NCBI GenBank assembly: GCA_036397255.1 | Contig: DASWJH010000050.1 | Coordinates: forward strand, 1-38,465 | Direction of reading: 5' to 3' | Length of the DNA: 38,465 nucleotides | From: Nitrospiria bacterium | Lineage (GTDB): Bacteria; Nitrospirota; Nitrospiria; DASWJH01 | Shown here: positions 1-8,498 of the stretch, piece after piece | Position numbering within the stretch: the stretch's first letter is position 1 | How the letters are laid out: each line of letters starts with the position of its first letter | Translations under genes and position numbers: made by a program | The notes under the pieces: model-generated | Told to the model about the DNA's origin: nothing | Databases searched by the model: none | What the model saw: the letters and a program-made list of their open reading frames with translations, nothing else

Positions 1-123
1 ACAATTCTACAAATTTTGAGTGTGTCGCTGTTCGAAAAAACCCCAATATTACAAGCGCTTTCTTCGATTGATTACGAAGATGAAACCATTGATGACGATA
101 ACCAATTGAATTTATTTGTATAA
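1..123 (+). CDS. IS4-family transposase, C-terminal fragment (runs off left edge)
   Basis: An open frame enters from the left edge and ends at TAA 121-123, giving 40 residues. It contains the stretch LFEKTPILQAL and ends in NQLNLFV. From memory this is the usual tail of IS4-type DDE transposases (a leucine-rich LSLxLFEKTP motif and a short acidic NQLxLF end). The catalytic DDE residues would lie outside the window, so activity cannot be judged. The sequence just after the stop (about 124-141) may hold the right inverted repeat of the element, but its partner is outside the window. The element lies directly downstream of the hemF 3' end, which is shorter than usual. Confidence 0.6.
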   Translation, partial: TILQILSVSLFEKTPILQALSSIDYEDETIDDDNQLNLFV

Positions 124-230
124 CGTTGGGACAGTAGTGAAATTAATATTTAATCCAATTGAACCGATCTTCCCTTTGGGGCCTTCCTAAAAAGGAAAGT
201 TTTAAAGCCATTTTTTTAAAGAGAATGTGC

Positions 231-1025
231 TTATTTCCACTTTACGGTGGGAGGTAGGGACATAAAAATAGCTTCGACATTTCCCCCCGTTTTTAACCCA
301 AACTGGGTTCCCCGGTCATAAATCAAATTGAATTCAACATAGCGGCCCCGCCGGTATAATTGGTGCTCTTTTTGTTCGGGGGTAAAGGACAAGTCCTTGC
401 GCCGTTTAATAATTTGTGGGTATACCTTTAAAAAAGCTTCTCCTACGGTTTTGACGAACTGGAAATCCTTTTGAACATCATTTTGTAGATAATCAAAGAA
501 AATCCCTCCCACGCCTCTTGGCTCTTTTCGATGGGGCAGATAAAAATATTCGTCACACCATTTTTTAAACTTTGGGTAGTATTCGGGGTTGTTTTGATCA
601 CATGCGCTTTTTAGCTCACGGTGAAAAGATTGGGTGTCTTCTTCAAAAGGAAAGAATGGCGTTAAATCTGCCCCACCCCCGAACCACCATTGGTCTGTCT
701 CAAGATAACGAAGGTTCATATGGGAGGTGGGGCCCATGGGGTTATAGGGGTGAGCGACAAATGAAATTCCCGTTGCAAAAAATTCTGTCGTATTTCCAGG
801 AAGTTGGGAAGAAAAAGCAGGATCAAGTTTTCCAAAAACCGTGGAACAATTTACCCCCACCTTTTCAAAGGTCTTTCCTTCCATCAGGGACATAACCCCC
901 CCTCCTCCTTCCTCCCGTTTCCAGTGGGTTTGGTGAAACTTACCTTCATCTAATTCTTCCAGAGAGGTTAGGATTCGGTCTCTCAAATTATGGAAAAACG
1001 ATTCGACTTCTTTACGCTGGTCCAT
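231..1025 (-). CDS. hemF: oxygen-dependent coproporphyrinogen III oxidase HemF
   Basis: Aerobic coproporphyrinogen III oxidase converts coproporphyrinogen III to protoporphyrinogen IX with O2 in haem synthesis. Visible family blocks are WKREEGGGGVMSLMEG near the N-terminus, the HPYNPMGPTSHMNLRY region, WWFGGGADLTPFFPFEED, RGVGGIFFDYL and YVEFNLIYDRGTQFGLKTGG. All the core blocks expected for the dimeric, cofactor-free enzyme are present. At 264 residues it is about 35 shorter than the E. coli enzyme: the frame stops right after MSLPPTVKWK, where most homologues continue. No remnant of a longer tail is visible in the same frame downstream, and an IS4 transposase end lies about 100 bp away, so erosion by the insertion is possible. 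Start is ATG 1025. It is the last gene of a minus-strand group with citrate synthase. Confidence 0.93.
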   Translation of the reverse strand: MDQRKEVESFFHNLRDRILTSLEELDEGKFHQTHWKREEGGGGVMSLMEGKTFEKVGVNCSTVFGKLDPAFSSQLPGNTTEFFATGISFVAHPYNPMGPTSHMNLRYLETDQWWFGGGADLTPFFPFEEDTQSFHRELKSACDQNNPEYYPKFKKWCDEYFYLPHRKEPRGVGGIFFDYLQNDVQKDFQFVKTVGEAFLKVYPQIIKRRKDLSFTPEQKEHQLYRRGRYVEFNLIYDRGTQFGLKTGGNVEAIFMSLPPTVKWK

Positions 1026-1090
1026 TTCATTGCCTTGGCCGATTAAATTTGAACGGAATCGGTTTTGTCTTTTAATTTCCGCGGTTTTTT

Positions 1091-1675
1091 TTAGGTCCCG
1101 CTGGGAAGCCGGTAGATTGTGTCATGTTCCCGCGCATGATCAACCACCTTAAGGCCGAAGGTCTGTCCGGTCTGTGCCCACTGGACTGATTGAAAATCAA
1201 TCTCCATAGATCCGACGGTCTGCTCAAAATCGGTGGTTTGACCTTTTATTTGGATCCGATCTCCCACTTGAAGACCCCCTTTGTCCAGCAGGATGACGGC
1301 GACCCCCAAATGGTTGTAATAATGGGTAACCTTACCCACGGGTTCGGGAGGAATGGTTTCGGGTTGGGGGATGGTAACGGCAACCGGAGTCATCGGTTTG
1401 GGGTTTGCTGGCTGCCTTTCCCTGGGTTTAGAAACTGATTTTATTCTAATTTTTTTTTCCGGTCGTTGGCTCGTTTTTTTTGCCAATTTTTTGGTGACTT
1501 TTTTTACTTTTTTTCGCGTAGTTTTTGATTTTTCCCCCACCTTTTTGACTGTTTTTCGAACTGCTTTATTGGCCTTTTTTGGTTTTCGGCTAATTTTTTT
1601 CTTGGTGGCGGGTTTTTTTGTTTTTTTACCTTTTGTGCTCTTAACCTTTTTCTTTGTTTTTGCCCCTTTCTTCAC
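1091..1675 (-). CDS. Lys-rich tail fused to EF-Tu domain-2-like β-barrel protein
   Basis: This 194-residue protein has two parts. Residues 1 to about 85 are almost all Lys, Arg, Ala, Thr and Pro, like histone-H1-type nucleic-acid-binding tails. Residues about 110-190 form a small β-barrel of the sort found in translation-factor domain 2: GKVTHYYNHLGVAVILL, then GDRIQIKGQTTDFEQTV, then GLKVVDHAREHD. That C-terminal block is known as a stand-alone 'translation elongation factor-like' protein of 80-90 residues in many bacteria, function unknown. The basic tail here is an addition and suggests RNA, ribosome or DNA binding (inference). Start is GTG 1675, preceded by GGAGG at a good distance. It sits 65 bp upstream of hemF and 105 bp downstream of the citrate synthase gene on the same strand. 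Confidence 0.8.
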   Translation of the reverse strand: MKKGAKTKKKVKSTKGKKTKKPATKKKISRKPKKANKAVRKTVKKVGEKSKTTRKKVKKVTKKLAKKTSQRPEKKIRIKSVSKPRERQPANPKPMTPVAVTIPQPETIPPEPVGKVTHYYNHLGVAVILLDKGGLQVGDRIQIKGQTTDFEQTVGSMEIDFQSVQWAQTGQTFGLKVVDHAREHDTIYRLPSGT

Positions 1676-1780
1676 ACCTAGCCTCCTTTCATACGGGATG
1701 ACTTCCCTCAGTCAATTAAAGTTTGAGAGCCTGTTCCGTTTTTAAAAAAGCCCTGTAATCACAAAAGAACCGGAAAGGAA

Positions 1781-2914
1781 TTATCCCCGTTCCCCGATCG
1801 AAATATAGGATCGGTCATGATCTCCTTCGTAAATTTCCGTGGGTCGAAAGATATGGTTGTCCTTGATCTGTTCCAGCCAATGGGCCAACCAGCCTACGAC
1901 CCGTGCCATTGCAAACATCGGGGTGAAAAAATCAGTTTCAATCCCCATTTTGAGATATATGATTCCCGAATAGAAATCCACATTCGGGTAAACGCCTTTG
2001 TGACTTAATAGCTCCTCTCCCACCCTTTCCACTTCCAGCGCGATTTCATAAAGAGGAGATGAGCCGTACCGGTCAAAGACCTGCCGGGCCAACTGCTGAA
2101 GAATGATTGCCCTTGGGTCTTTTACCTTGTATTCTCGATGGCCTAGACCCATTATTTTTTGTTTGGCCATGATTCTTTTCTCGATAAAGGGCCGGACCTT
2201 TTCCACGCTTCCAATTTCGTAAAACATCTGAACAACTTCTTCCGTAGCACCTCCATGCAAAGGGCCCCTAAGGGTTCCGATGGCAGAAGAGACCACGGTG
2301 TAAGGGTCCGCTAAGGTGGATGCGGTGACCATCCCGCTAAAGGTAGAGGCATTCATGGTATGTTCTGCATGCAGGATGAGGCACGTGTCTAAGACTCTTG
2401 CAAAAAGCGGATCCGGATCTTTTCGTGTCAGCATGTAGAAAAAATTAGACGTATGATCCAGATCATCCCGGGGAATGACTTGTTCATCCCCTCTGCGGAG
2501 TCTGGCGTAAGAGGCAATGATCGTTGGCAGTTTAGCAATTAAGCGAACGGCAGAGAGGTAACGGGATTGGCCATTCTCAATTTTTTTGTCGGGGTAGAAC
2601 ATACCCAGGGCGGCCACGGCTGCCTGCAAAGCATCCATCGGATGGCCATGCTCGGGAAGGCATTTGACCAGATCGATAATTCGATATTTTATTCTGCGGT
2701 GTTGAATCAGGTCTGTAACGAACTGCTCATATTGTGTTTTGGTGGGCAGGTTGCCAAAAAGGAGAAGATATGCGGTTTCAAGAAAGGAACTTTTTTCGGC
2801 AAGGTCCTGTACCCGGAAACCGCGATATTCCAGAACCCCCCTTTGGCCGTCTAAGTAACTGATTTTTGATCGGGCCGCAGGCACACCTGCCAATCCAGGA
2901 TTGTACTCAACCAT
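1781..2914 (-). CDS. gltA: citrate synthase
   Basis: Type II-like citrate synthase condenses oxaloacetate and acetyl-CoA at the entry of the TCA cycle. Landmarks are GLAGVPAARSKISYLDG near the N-terminus, LPEHGHPMDAL, HAEHTMNASTFSG, GTLRGPLHGGATEEV with the active-site His, MGLGHREYKVKDPRA and the catalytic Asp region NVDFYSG. The frame can start at ATG 2971, but no ribosome binding site precedes that codon and the first 19 residues are not family-like. ATG 2914 follows a G-rich Shine-Dalgarno-like run, so I prefer it (377 residues, a normal length). A promoter-like TTGACA-17-TAATGT lies at 3067-3095. The EF-like gene and hemF follow on the same strand and may be co-transcribed. Confidence 0.95.
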   Translation of the reverse strand: MVEYNPGLAGVPAARSKISYLDGQRGVLEYRGFRVQDLAEKSSFLETAYLLLFGNLPTKTQYEQFVTDLIQHRRIKYRIIDLVKCLPEHGHPMDALQAAVAALGMFYPDKKIENGQSRYLSAVRLIAKLPTIIASYARLRRGDEQVIPRDDLDHTSNFFYMLTRKDPDPLFARVLDTCLILHAEHTMNASTFSGMVTASTLADPYTVVSSAIGTLRGPLHGGATEEVVQMFYEIGSVEKVRPFIEKRIMAKQKIMGLGHREYKVKDPRAIILQQLARQVFDRYGSSPLYEIALEVERVGEELLSHKGVYPNVDFYSGIIYLKMGIETDFFTPMFAMARVVGWLAHWLEQIKDNHIFRPTEIYEGDHDRSYISIGERG

Positions 2915-3066
2915 AATTTCCCCCCCACACGATGTTTCTAAAACTGGTTGTTTTTCCTGTGATTGTACCATGAATGCGCCAGATTGTCCTGAGGGCCTCT
3001 GGGTGCCAACGGGTTGCCTGATTTCACCTGTGGGGATGGTTTATGAATTCCCGTTTACGGGTTTGG

Positions 3067-3095
3067 ACATTACTCCTTTTTGAAATTGTTGTCAA
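3067..3095 (-). promoter_or_regulatory. σ70-type promoter for the citrate synthase gene
   Basis: Read on the minus strand: TTGACA (3090-3095), a 17-bp spacer, then TAATGT (3067-3072). It sits about 150 bp upstream of the preferred start codon and diverges from the polA promoter. A consensus match only. Confidence 0.5.
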
Positions 3096-3182
3096 CCAAA
3101 TGGGGGGGGGCGAGGGATACCGGGAGGTTAAGATGGAAATAAAAAAAATCTAATTGAATGATTTCGATTGGATTTTTTCCCT

Positions 3183-3212
3183 TTGACATTATTACCAAGG
3201 GATGGCTAAGAT
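3183..3212 (+). promoter_or_regulatory. σ70-type promoter for polA
   Basis: A perfect TTGACA (3183-3188) is followed after 18 bp by TAAGAT (3207-3212). The start codon of polA lies 38 bp downstream, giving a short leader of about 30 nt that holds the ribosome binding site. Confidence 0.6.
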
Positions 3213-3250
3213 ACCACTCCTTCCACTAACTTTTGAGGAGTGAGGATTCA

Positions 3251-5872
3251 TTGTCCCAAAAACCTACCCTTTATTTAATTGATGGACATTCCTATATCTA
3301 CCGAGCCTTTCATGCCATTCGCAACTTATCCACTTCCAAGGGATTTCCCACCAATGCGATTTATGGTTTTACCCAAATGCTCCTTAAAATCGTCAGGGAC
3401 AACCACCCGGAATATTTGGCGGTTGTATTTGATGCAAAAGGTCCGACATTGCGGCACAAGGAGTTTGAGGATTACAAGGCAAACCGTCCCGAGATGCCTG
3501 ATCGTTTGGTCCCTCAAATCCCCTTCATTCAACGGTTGGTAGAAGGCTTTCGAATTCCTGTTTTGATGCAGGAGGGGTATGAGGCCGATGATTTGATCGG
3601 AACTCTTTCGCAACGGGCGGAGGGGCTTGGGTTTCAAGTAACCATCGTAACCGGTGATAAGGATATGCTTCAGCTGTTAACCCCAAACATAAAAATTTAT
3701 GACACCTTAAAGGATAAAAGGTTTGGGGAGGAAAATGTGAAGGAACGTTTTGGTGTGGGTCCCGAAGGTGTGGTGGAAATTATGGGGCTTATGGGAGATT
3801 CCGTGGATAACATTCCCGGGGTTCCGGGTGTGGGGGAGAAAACGGCTGTTCAACTCATCACACAATTTGGAACCATCGAAAATGTTTTGTCTCATCTCGA
3901 CCAGGTCAAAAAACCAAAATTAAAAGAGGCCCTAGAAAAAAATAGTGAACTGGCTCGGTTAAGTCGGCGTCTTGCGATTATTCAAACTGACTGTCCGGTT
4001 GATTTTCACCCGGAAATTTTTAAGGTTTCCGAGCCCGATCATGATTCTCTTTCGGCTCTTTTCCAAGAGTTGGAATTTACAACCCTCCTTAAGGCTTTTT
4101 CACCGAAAAATAAGACCACACCAATCCCGCTTGAATTTAAAAATTTAAAGGATGCCGAACAGCTAAAAAGTTTTTTGGAAACCCTTCAAAAGACCAAAAG
4201 CTTTATTTTAACCCTCGAAACGGATGAAAAGCTTCTGCCCATGGAGGCCGGGCTGGATGGTTTGGGCCTCCTTCCTCCTAGTGGGGAGGGGGGGTATCTT
4301 TCTTTCAACCAAAGTCCCAAGGAACGGGAGAAATTCATTCATCTACTTCAACCGGTTTTTAAAGACCCGTCCATTACTAAGATGGGCCATCACCTCAAAC
4401 GGGGCGTGATTATTTTGAAGCGGTTTGGAATCGACCTTTGCCCCTTAGGGTTTGATACGATGATTGCGGCTTATCTTCTTAACCCCGGACGATCGGAATA
4501 TTCCCTGGAAACTCTCTCCTTGGAACTTTTGGGAGAGGAGTTGGAAAAAGGGAGGTCTGAGAAAAGTCTTCCGGGTGAAGACATTTTTTGTGAAATGGTT
4601 CAGACACAGAGGCTGGTAAGGGATTTGGAGGGGCAGCTGAAGGGAAAAGGGGAAGAAGCCCTTTTCCATGAAATGGAGATGCCCCTAATCCCTGTACTTG
4701 CCCGAATGGAAATGAATGGTTTTAAGTTGGATGTTTCTTTTTTGGAGGAAATGTCAAAGGAGTTGGAAAGGCAACTGCAGGGTTTAATGGGCCGGATATA
4801 CCAACTCGCTGGCCAAGAATTTAATATTAATTCACCAAAACAGCTTCAGGAAGTCCTGTTTCAAAAACTGAATTTGATGCCTATTAAAAAAACCAAAACA
4901 GGGTTTTCTACCGATGAAGGGGTTTTGACCCAATTGTCTATTCAGCATGAACTTCCCGCGGAGATTTTAAATTACCGTCAATTGACCAAATTAAAGTCCA
5001 CCTACGTGGATGCTCTTCCCCGTTTGGTCAATTCAAAGACCCAAAGACTGCACACTTCTTTAAATCAAACGGTTGCGGCAACCGGACGCCTTTCCAGCAG
5101 CGATCCCAATCTTCAAAATATTCCGATTCGGACGGAAATCGGAAGGAGAATCCGGGAGGCTTTTATTGTAGAAGAAGGGAACTGGCTTCTCTCTGCGGAC
5201 TACAATCAGATTGAATTGAGAATTTTGGCTCACCTTTCGGAAGATGAGCAGTTTATGGAGGCATTTCAAAGCGGAGAAGATATCCATCTGCGAACCGCTA
5301 TGGAGATCTTTGGGCTTTCCGCCAAGGAAATTACCTCAGAAATGAGGCGGGCGGCCAAAACGGTGAATTTCGGCATAATTTACGGGTTAAGCCCTTATGG
5401 ATTAGCAGTGCAACTGGGGGTTTCTCAGCCCGAAGCCAAAAAATACATCGACAATTATTTTAGCCATTACAGCGGGGTTAAGGCTTTTATCGATCGAACC
5501 ATTGAAGAAGCGCGAAAAAACGGGTTTGTTACCACCTTGTTTCAGCGAAAGCGGTCAGTCTCAGATATTCATTCGGAAAACAATGCGACCCGGGGATTTG
5601 GGGAGAGGATTGCCACCAATACTCCCATTCAAGGCTCCGCTGCGGATCTGATCAAGTTGGCAATGATTCGAATTGACCAGTGGCTCATGGAAAAATCCCT
5701 TTCAACCCGAATGATCCTTCAAATTCATGATGAGCTTCTTTTCGAAGTGCCTGAATCTGAGCTAGACCAAGTCCAGAAAATGGTTCAGGCGGAAATGGAA
5801 GGGGTTTTCCCTATGAAGGTCCCATTAAAGGTGGATTTAGGAACTGGAAAAAATTGGGCGGAAGCCCATTGA
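3251..5872 (+). CDS. polA: DNA polymerase I without proofreading residues
   Basis: Family A DNA polymerase for Okazaki-fragment processing and gap repair. The N-terminal 5' nuclease (about 1-290) is intact, with LIDGHSYIYRAF, VVFDAKGPTLRH, YEADDLIGTL, VTGDKDMLQLL and GDSVDNIPGVPGVGEKTA. The middle 3'-5' exonuclease-like domain (about 300-480) looks dead: the usual DTETD appears as TLETD, the usual LKYDR as LKRGV, and the last carboxylate motif is not recognisable. The polymerase domain has motif A DYNQIELRILAHL, motif B RRAAKTVNFGIIYGLS and motif C QIHDELLFEV. The layout therefore matches Taq- and Bst-type enzymes. The start is a TTG (3251): the frame opens at 3233, but GAGGAGTGAGGA at 3235-3246 is the ribosome binding site for 3251. 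Length is 873 residues. Confidence 0.96.
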   Translation: MSQKPTLYLIDGHSYIYRAFHAIRNLSTSKGFPTNAIYGFTQMLLKIVRDNHPEYLAVVFDAKGPTLRHKEFEDYKANRPEMPDRLVPQIPFIQRLVEGFRIPVLMQEGYEADDLIGTLSQRAEGLGFQVTIVTGDKDMLQLLTPNIKIYDTLKDKRFGEENVKERFGVGPEGVVEIMGLMGDSVDNIPGVPGVGEKTAVQLITQFGTIENVLSHLDQVKKPKLKEALEKNSELARLSRRLAIIQTDCPVDFHPEIFKVSEPDHDSLSALFQELEFTTLLKAFSPKNKTTPIPLEFKNLKDAEQLKSFLETLQKTKSFILTLETDEKLLPMEAGLDGLGLLPPSGEGGYLSFNQSPKEREKFIHLLQPVFKDPSITKMGHHLKRGVIILKRFGIDLCPLGFDTMIAAYLLNPGRSEYSLETLSLELLGEELEKGRSEKSLPGEDIFCEMVQTQRLVRDLEGQLKGKGEEALFHEMEMPLIPVLARMEMNGFKLDVSFLEEMSKELERQLQGLMGRIYQLAGQEFNINSPKQLQEVLFQKLNLMPIKKTKTGFSTDEGVLTQLSIQHELPAEILNYRQLTKLKSTYVDALPRLVNSKTQRLHTSLNQTVAATGRLSSSDPNLQNIPIRTEIGRRIREAFIVEEGNWLLSADYNQIELRILAHLSEDEQFMEAFQSGEDIHLRTAMEIFGLSAKEITSEMRRAAKTVNFGIIYGLSPYGLAVQLGVSQPEAKKYIDNYFSHYSGVKAFIDRTIEEARKNGFVTTLFQRKRSVSDIHSENNATRGFGERIATNTPIQGSAADLIKLAMIRIDQWLMEKSLSTRMILQIHDELLFEVPESELDQVQKMVQAEMEGVFPMKVPLKVDLGTGKNWAEAH

Positions 5873-5966
5873 AATGAGCTGTTTCTTTTGATTGGTAAAA
5901 TAGCCATCCAAGAGTTTTTTGATTTTTGGTTCACTTTTTACCCCCATCTGGATGGGTTGAAAAAAT

Positions 5967-6842
5967 ATGACAATTACCGTTTCAGTGGCTTCGGGAAAGG
6001 GAGGTGTGGGAAAAAGTGTTGTTGCCAGCAAACTGGGTTTACTTTTTGCCCAGAGGGGAAAGACCGTAAATTTGGTGGATTTAGATGTAGGGGGAGCGAA
6101 TCTTCATATCCTCTTTGGCATGATACATCCTAAAAGGACTCTTTCTGATTTTATTTATCACCGCGTTTCATCTATGGAAGAGGTTTCTGAAACCTTTAAC
6201 GGGTGCTCAAACCTTCGAATTATTGCCGGAACCGGGGAAACCCTTTCCACGGCGAATATGCCCTATTCCCGGAAGAAGCGGATCATCAAGCATCTCAAAC
6301 ACCTTCCAGCAGACATTGTTCTGGTGGATGTGGGGCCTGGAACCAACTTCCATTCACTTGATTTTTTCCTGATGGGTGATCATCACATTACGGTGGCAAC
6401 CCCGGACCCTACATCGGTTTTGGATCTTTACCGTTTTATAAAGTTGGCGGCCATTCGCCGGGTTCTGTCTCTTTTTATCGCACGGGGAACGGTTTCGGAA
6501 GCTTTGGTGGGCCGGGATTTTTCCAGCGTGGCAGAAGTTTTTGAAACGGTGGGTCAGGTGGATGAAATTTCACAGGAAATGGCAAAGAAGGCTTTAGCCG
6601 AATTTAAACCCTGTTTAATATTAAACCGGGTCTCTGGGTCTCAACAGTTTAATACCGGAAAACGGAGAATGCTGCTGAAAGAATATGTGGGCGGGGATTT
6701 GGAAAACCTGGGTGAATTACCGGAAGATAGCAATGTTGGACGCTCGGTTCGCTCTTTTCTTCCTGTGGTTGATTTTGCACCGGCCTCCGCTGCGAGTGAA
6801 GCCTTCAACCGGATTGCGGATCTGTTTCTCAAAAGGGTTTAA
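5967..6842 (+). CDS. MinD/FlhG-like ParA-family ATPase
   Basis: P-loop ATPase of the MinD/ParA superfamily, 291 residues. The deviant Walker A is SGKGGVGKS at residues 9-17. The switch region reads VDLDVGGANLHILFG, and a VLVDVGPGT segment near residue 115 stands in the place of the usual DxxAG. The region from about 145 onward (TPDPTSVLDLYRFIK) resembles FlhG/FleN, which sets flagellar number and place, and related MinD-like proteins. No flagellar genes or MinC/MinE lie nearby, so the client process is unknown. No clear amphipathic C-terminal helix for membrane binding is seen; the end is FNRIADLFLKRV. The DUF1499 gene begins 8 bp downstream, so the two are probably one operon. Confidence 0.85.
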   Translation: MTITVSVASGKGGVGKSVVASKLGLLFAQRGKTVNLVDLDVGGANLHILFGMIHPKRTLSDFIYHRVSSMEEVSETFNGCSNLRIIAGTGETLSTANMPYSRKKRIIKHLKHLPADIVLVDVGPGTNFHSLDFFLMGDHHITVATPDPTSVLDLYRFIKLAAIRRVLSLFIARGTVSEALVGRDFSSVAEVFETVGQVDEISQEMAKKALAEFKPCLILNRVSGSQQFNTGKRRMLLKEYVGGDLENLGELPEDSNVGRSVRSFLPVVDFAPASAASEAFNRIADLFLKRV

Positions 6843-6849
6843 TATAAAA

Positions 6850-7599
6850 ATGAAAAAAAATGAAAGCCTACAAAAACAGGAAAGACCCTCACAGCTTCCC
6901 CTTTATGGTTTCGTGATCGCCATTTCTTTCCTATTCATAATTGTCCTTGCAGGGTTGGGGAGCCGATGGGAGTGGTGGGGATTTAGAACCGGTTTTTCCA
7001 TCCTGGAATATGGTGCCTACGGGGGGTTGGGGGCCGCTTTGGTATCGTTGATCGGTTTAGCCATGAATTCCAAACATTTCCACCGGCAACTATTTTTTAT
7101 GGGTATTTCCGGCCTATTATTAGGATTGTTAACCGTTGGAGTTCCATGGAGCTGGTGGAAATTTGCAAAGGGTGTTCCCCCCATTCATGACATTACTACC
7201 GATACCAGAAATCCCCCCGTGTTTGAATCGATCCTTCCTTTGAGGGGGGATGCGTCCAATCCCGTGGCATATGGAGGGCCTGAAATAGCCAAACTGCAAA
7301 AAAGTGCCTATCCCGATATTGTGCCTGCCATATTGCTTGTTTCCAAAGAAGAGGCGTTCCAGCGCGCCCTGGTTTTAGCCCAAGCAATGGGCTGGAAAAT
7401 TGTCGATGCGGATTTAAACCGAGGCAGAATAGAGGCAACCGATACCACGTTTTGGTTTGGTTTCAAGGATGATATTGTCATTCGAATCTCTCCTCACGAA
7501 GAGGGGACCCTTGTCAATTTACGTTCGGTGTCTCGGGTGGGCAGGAGTGACGTTGGAACCAATGCCATGCGTATCCGGAAGTTTTTGAACCAATTGTAA
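6850..7599 (+). CDS. DUF1499 membrane protein
   Basis: 249-residue protein of unknown function. Three hydrophobic segments lie in the N-terminal half: about residues 18-38 (YGFVIAISFLFIIVLAGLG), 50-72 and 82-100. The C-terminal half, from about residue 125, is a soluble DUF1499-type domain with the order YPDI, ALVLAQAMGWKIV, GRIEATDTTFWFGFKDDIVIRI and a final SRVGRSDVGTNAMRIRKFL. The last two blocks are the family signature (EATxxTxxxxFxDDxxxRI ... SRxGxSDxGxNxxRI). A longer reading frame extends upstream inside the ATPase gene, but ATG 6850 just after that gene's stop is the sensible start. Translational coupling to the ATPase gene is likely. Confidence 0.82.
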   Translation: MKKNESLQKQERPSQLPLYGFVIAISFLFIIVLAGLGSRWEWWGFRTGFSILEYGAYGGLGAALVSLIGLAMNSKHFHRQLFFMGISGLLLGLLTVGVPWSWWKFAKGVPPIHDITTDTRNPPVFESILPLRGDASNPVAYGGPEIAKLQKSAYPDIVPAILLVSKEEAFQRALVLAQAMGWKIVDADLNRGRIEATDTTFWFGFKDDIVIRISPHEEGTLVNLRSVSRVGRSDVGTNAMRIRKFLNQL

Positions 7600-7650
7600 A
7601 ATTGATTAAGTTTCTCATTGTTGTTCTAAAGAGCAATTATTGGTTTTATT

Positions 7651-8379
7651 ATGTACTTTTATGGTTATATATTTGGCCGCCAGTACCTTCGCCATTTATC
7701 GCGGGTATTAAATGGAAAGGTTCCCAGCCTTGATACCGCAAAGCTGACCAAGGAAATTAAGGAACAGGCGAAGGAGGTAATGGAAAAGGAAAGGTTTTCC
7801 ATTCCTGACCGCCAGGCTTATTTGATTCTGACCCTGTGTGCCTACGTGTTGGCATCCTTTCAACGGGTTAGGAAACGGTCTTCCTCTTCTGAGGAGACAT
7901 TTGAGTGCGTGCGAATCGCTTTTTGCAAAACCTTTCAAACCCCTTATCAGTTTCTAACACGAATTTATTTGATGGTGCACAAAGATCCATTTCACGCCCT
8001 TTCTAAATATTCCATGCCGGAAATCAACTATAAACTGTTTGGTTCTAGCATGTGTTTTGAAGAACGGAAAAATGACAATCAAATTGATTTGATCGTGACC
8101 CGTTGTGCGTTTCATTCTTTCTTTGAAAGGTATGGGGAGCCTCAATTAACCCGCCTTTTTTGTGAATGGGATCGAAATTGGATGGATGTGGCCAATGCCT
8201 CTTCCCGTCCCATTCGTGTGGATCGGCCTTCGGCTTTGTCCATGGGGGATGACCAGTGTATTTTTCAATTTGTTTATGATGAATCCACACAAAAAAATGA
8301 AAATGATGTTGTTTTTAACCTCTCAAAAAATCCCGAGGGTAAAGAAGGGGATACCTCTTCTATCAGTTCAAACCTTTAA
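7651..8379 (+). CDS. ATC hydrolase-family protein (L-2-amino-thiazoline-4-carboxylate hydrolase-like)
   Basis: 242-residue cytoplasmic protein without a signal peptide. The C-terminal half holds the family pattern: TRCAFHSFFERYGEPQLTRL, then FCEWDRNWMDV, then RPSALSMGDDQCIFQF. The characterised member hydrolyses L-2-amino-Δ2-thiazoline-4-carboxylic acid, but most members are uncharacterised and the substrate here is unknown. The Cys in the CAFH block and the Asp residues of WDRNWMD are the obvious candidates for catalysis. The last 30 residues are low-complexity and Ser/Asn-rich. It is a single gene 51 bp after the DUF1499 gene, with no strong promoter seen. Confidence 0.75.
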   Translation: MYFYGYIFGRQYLRHLSRVLNGKVPSLDTAKLTKEIKEQAKEVMEKERFSIPDRQAYLILTLCAYVLASFQRVRKRSSSSEETFECVRIAFCKTFQTPYQFLTRIYLMVHKDPFHALSKYSMPEINYKLFGSSMCFEERKNDNQIDLIVTRCAFHSFFERYGEPQLTRLFCEWDRNWMDVANASSRPIRVDRPSALSMGDDQCIFQFVYDESTQKNENDVVFNLSKNPEGKEGDTSSISSNL

Positions 8380-8498
8380 AAGAATACTTCTTGTTGCCTT
8401 TCCCTTTAAGACCTCTTTCCGAATAAAAATTTTTAACTAAATCCCCGATAAAGAAAAAGATTGGGCCGGGGGTTCTGAAATTCTGTTATGATGAACGA

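Noticed and set aside
1353-1745. 130-codon Phe-rich plus-strand frame
   Set aside because: It is the reverse complement of the Lys-rich tail (AAA/AAG read as TTT/CTT), so the hydrophobic look is an artefact.
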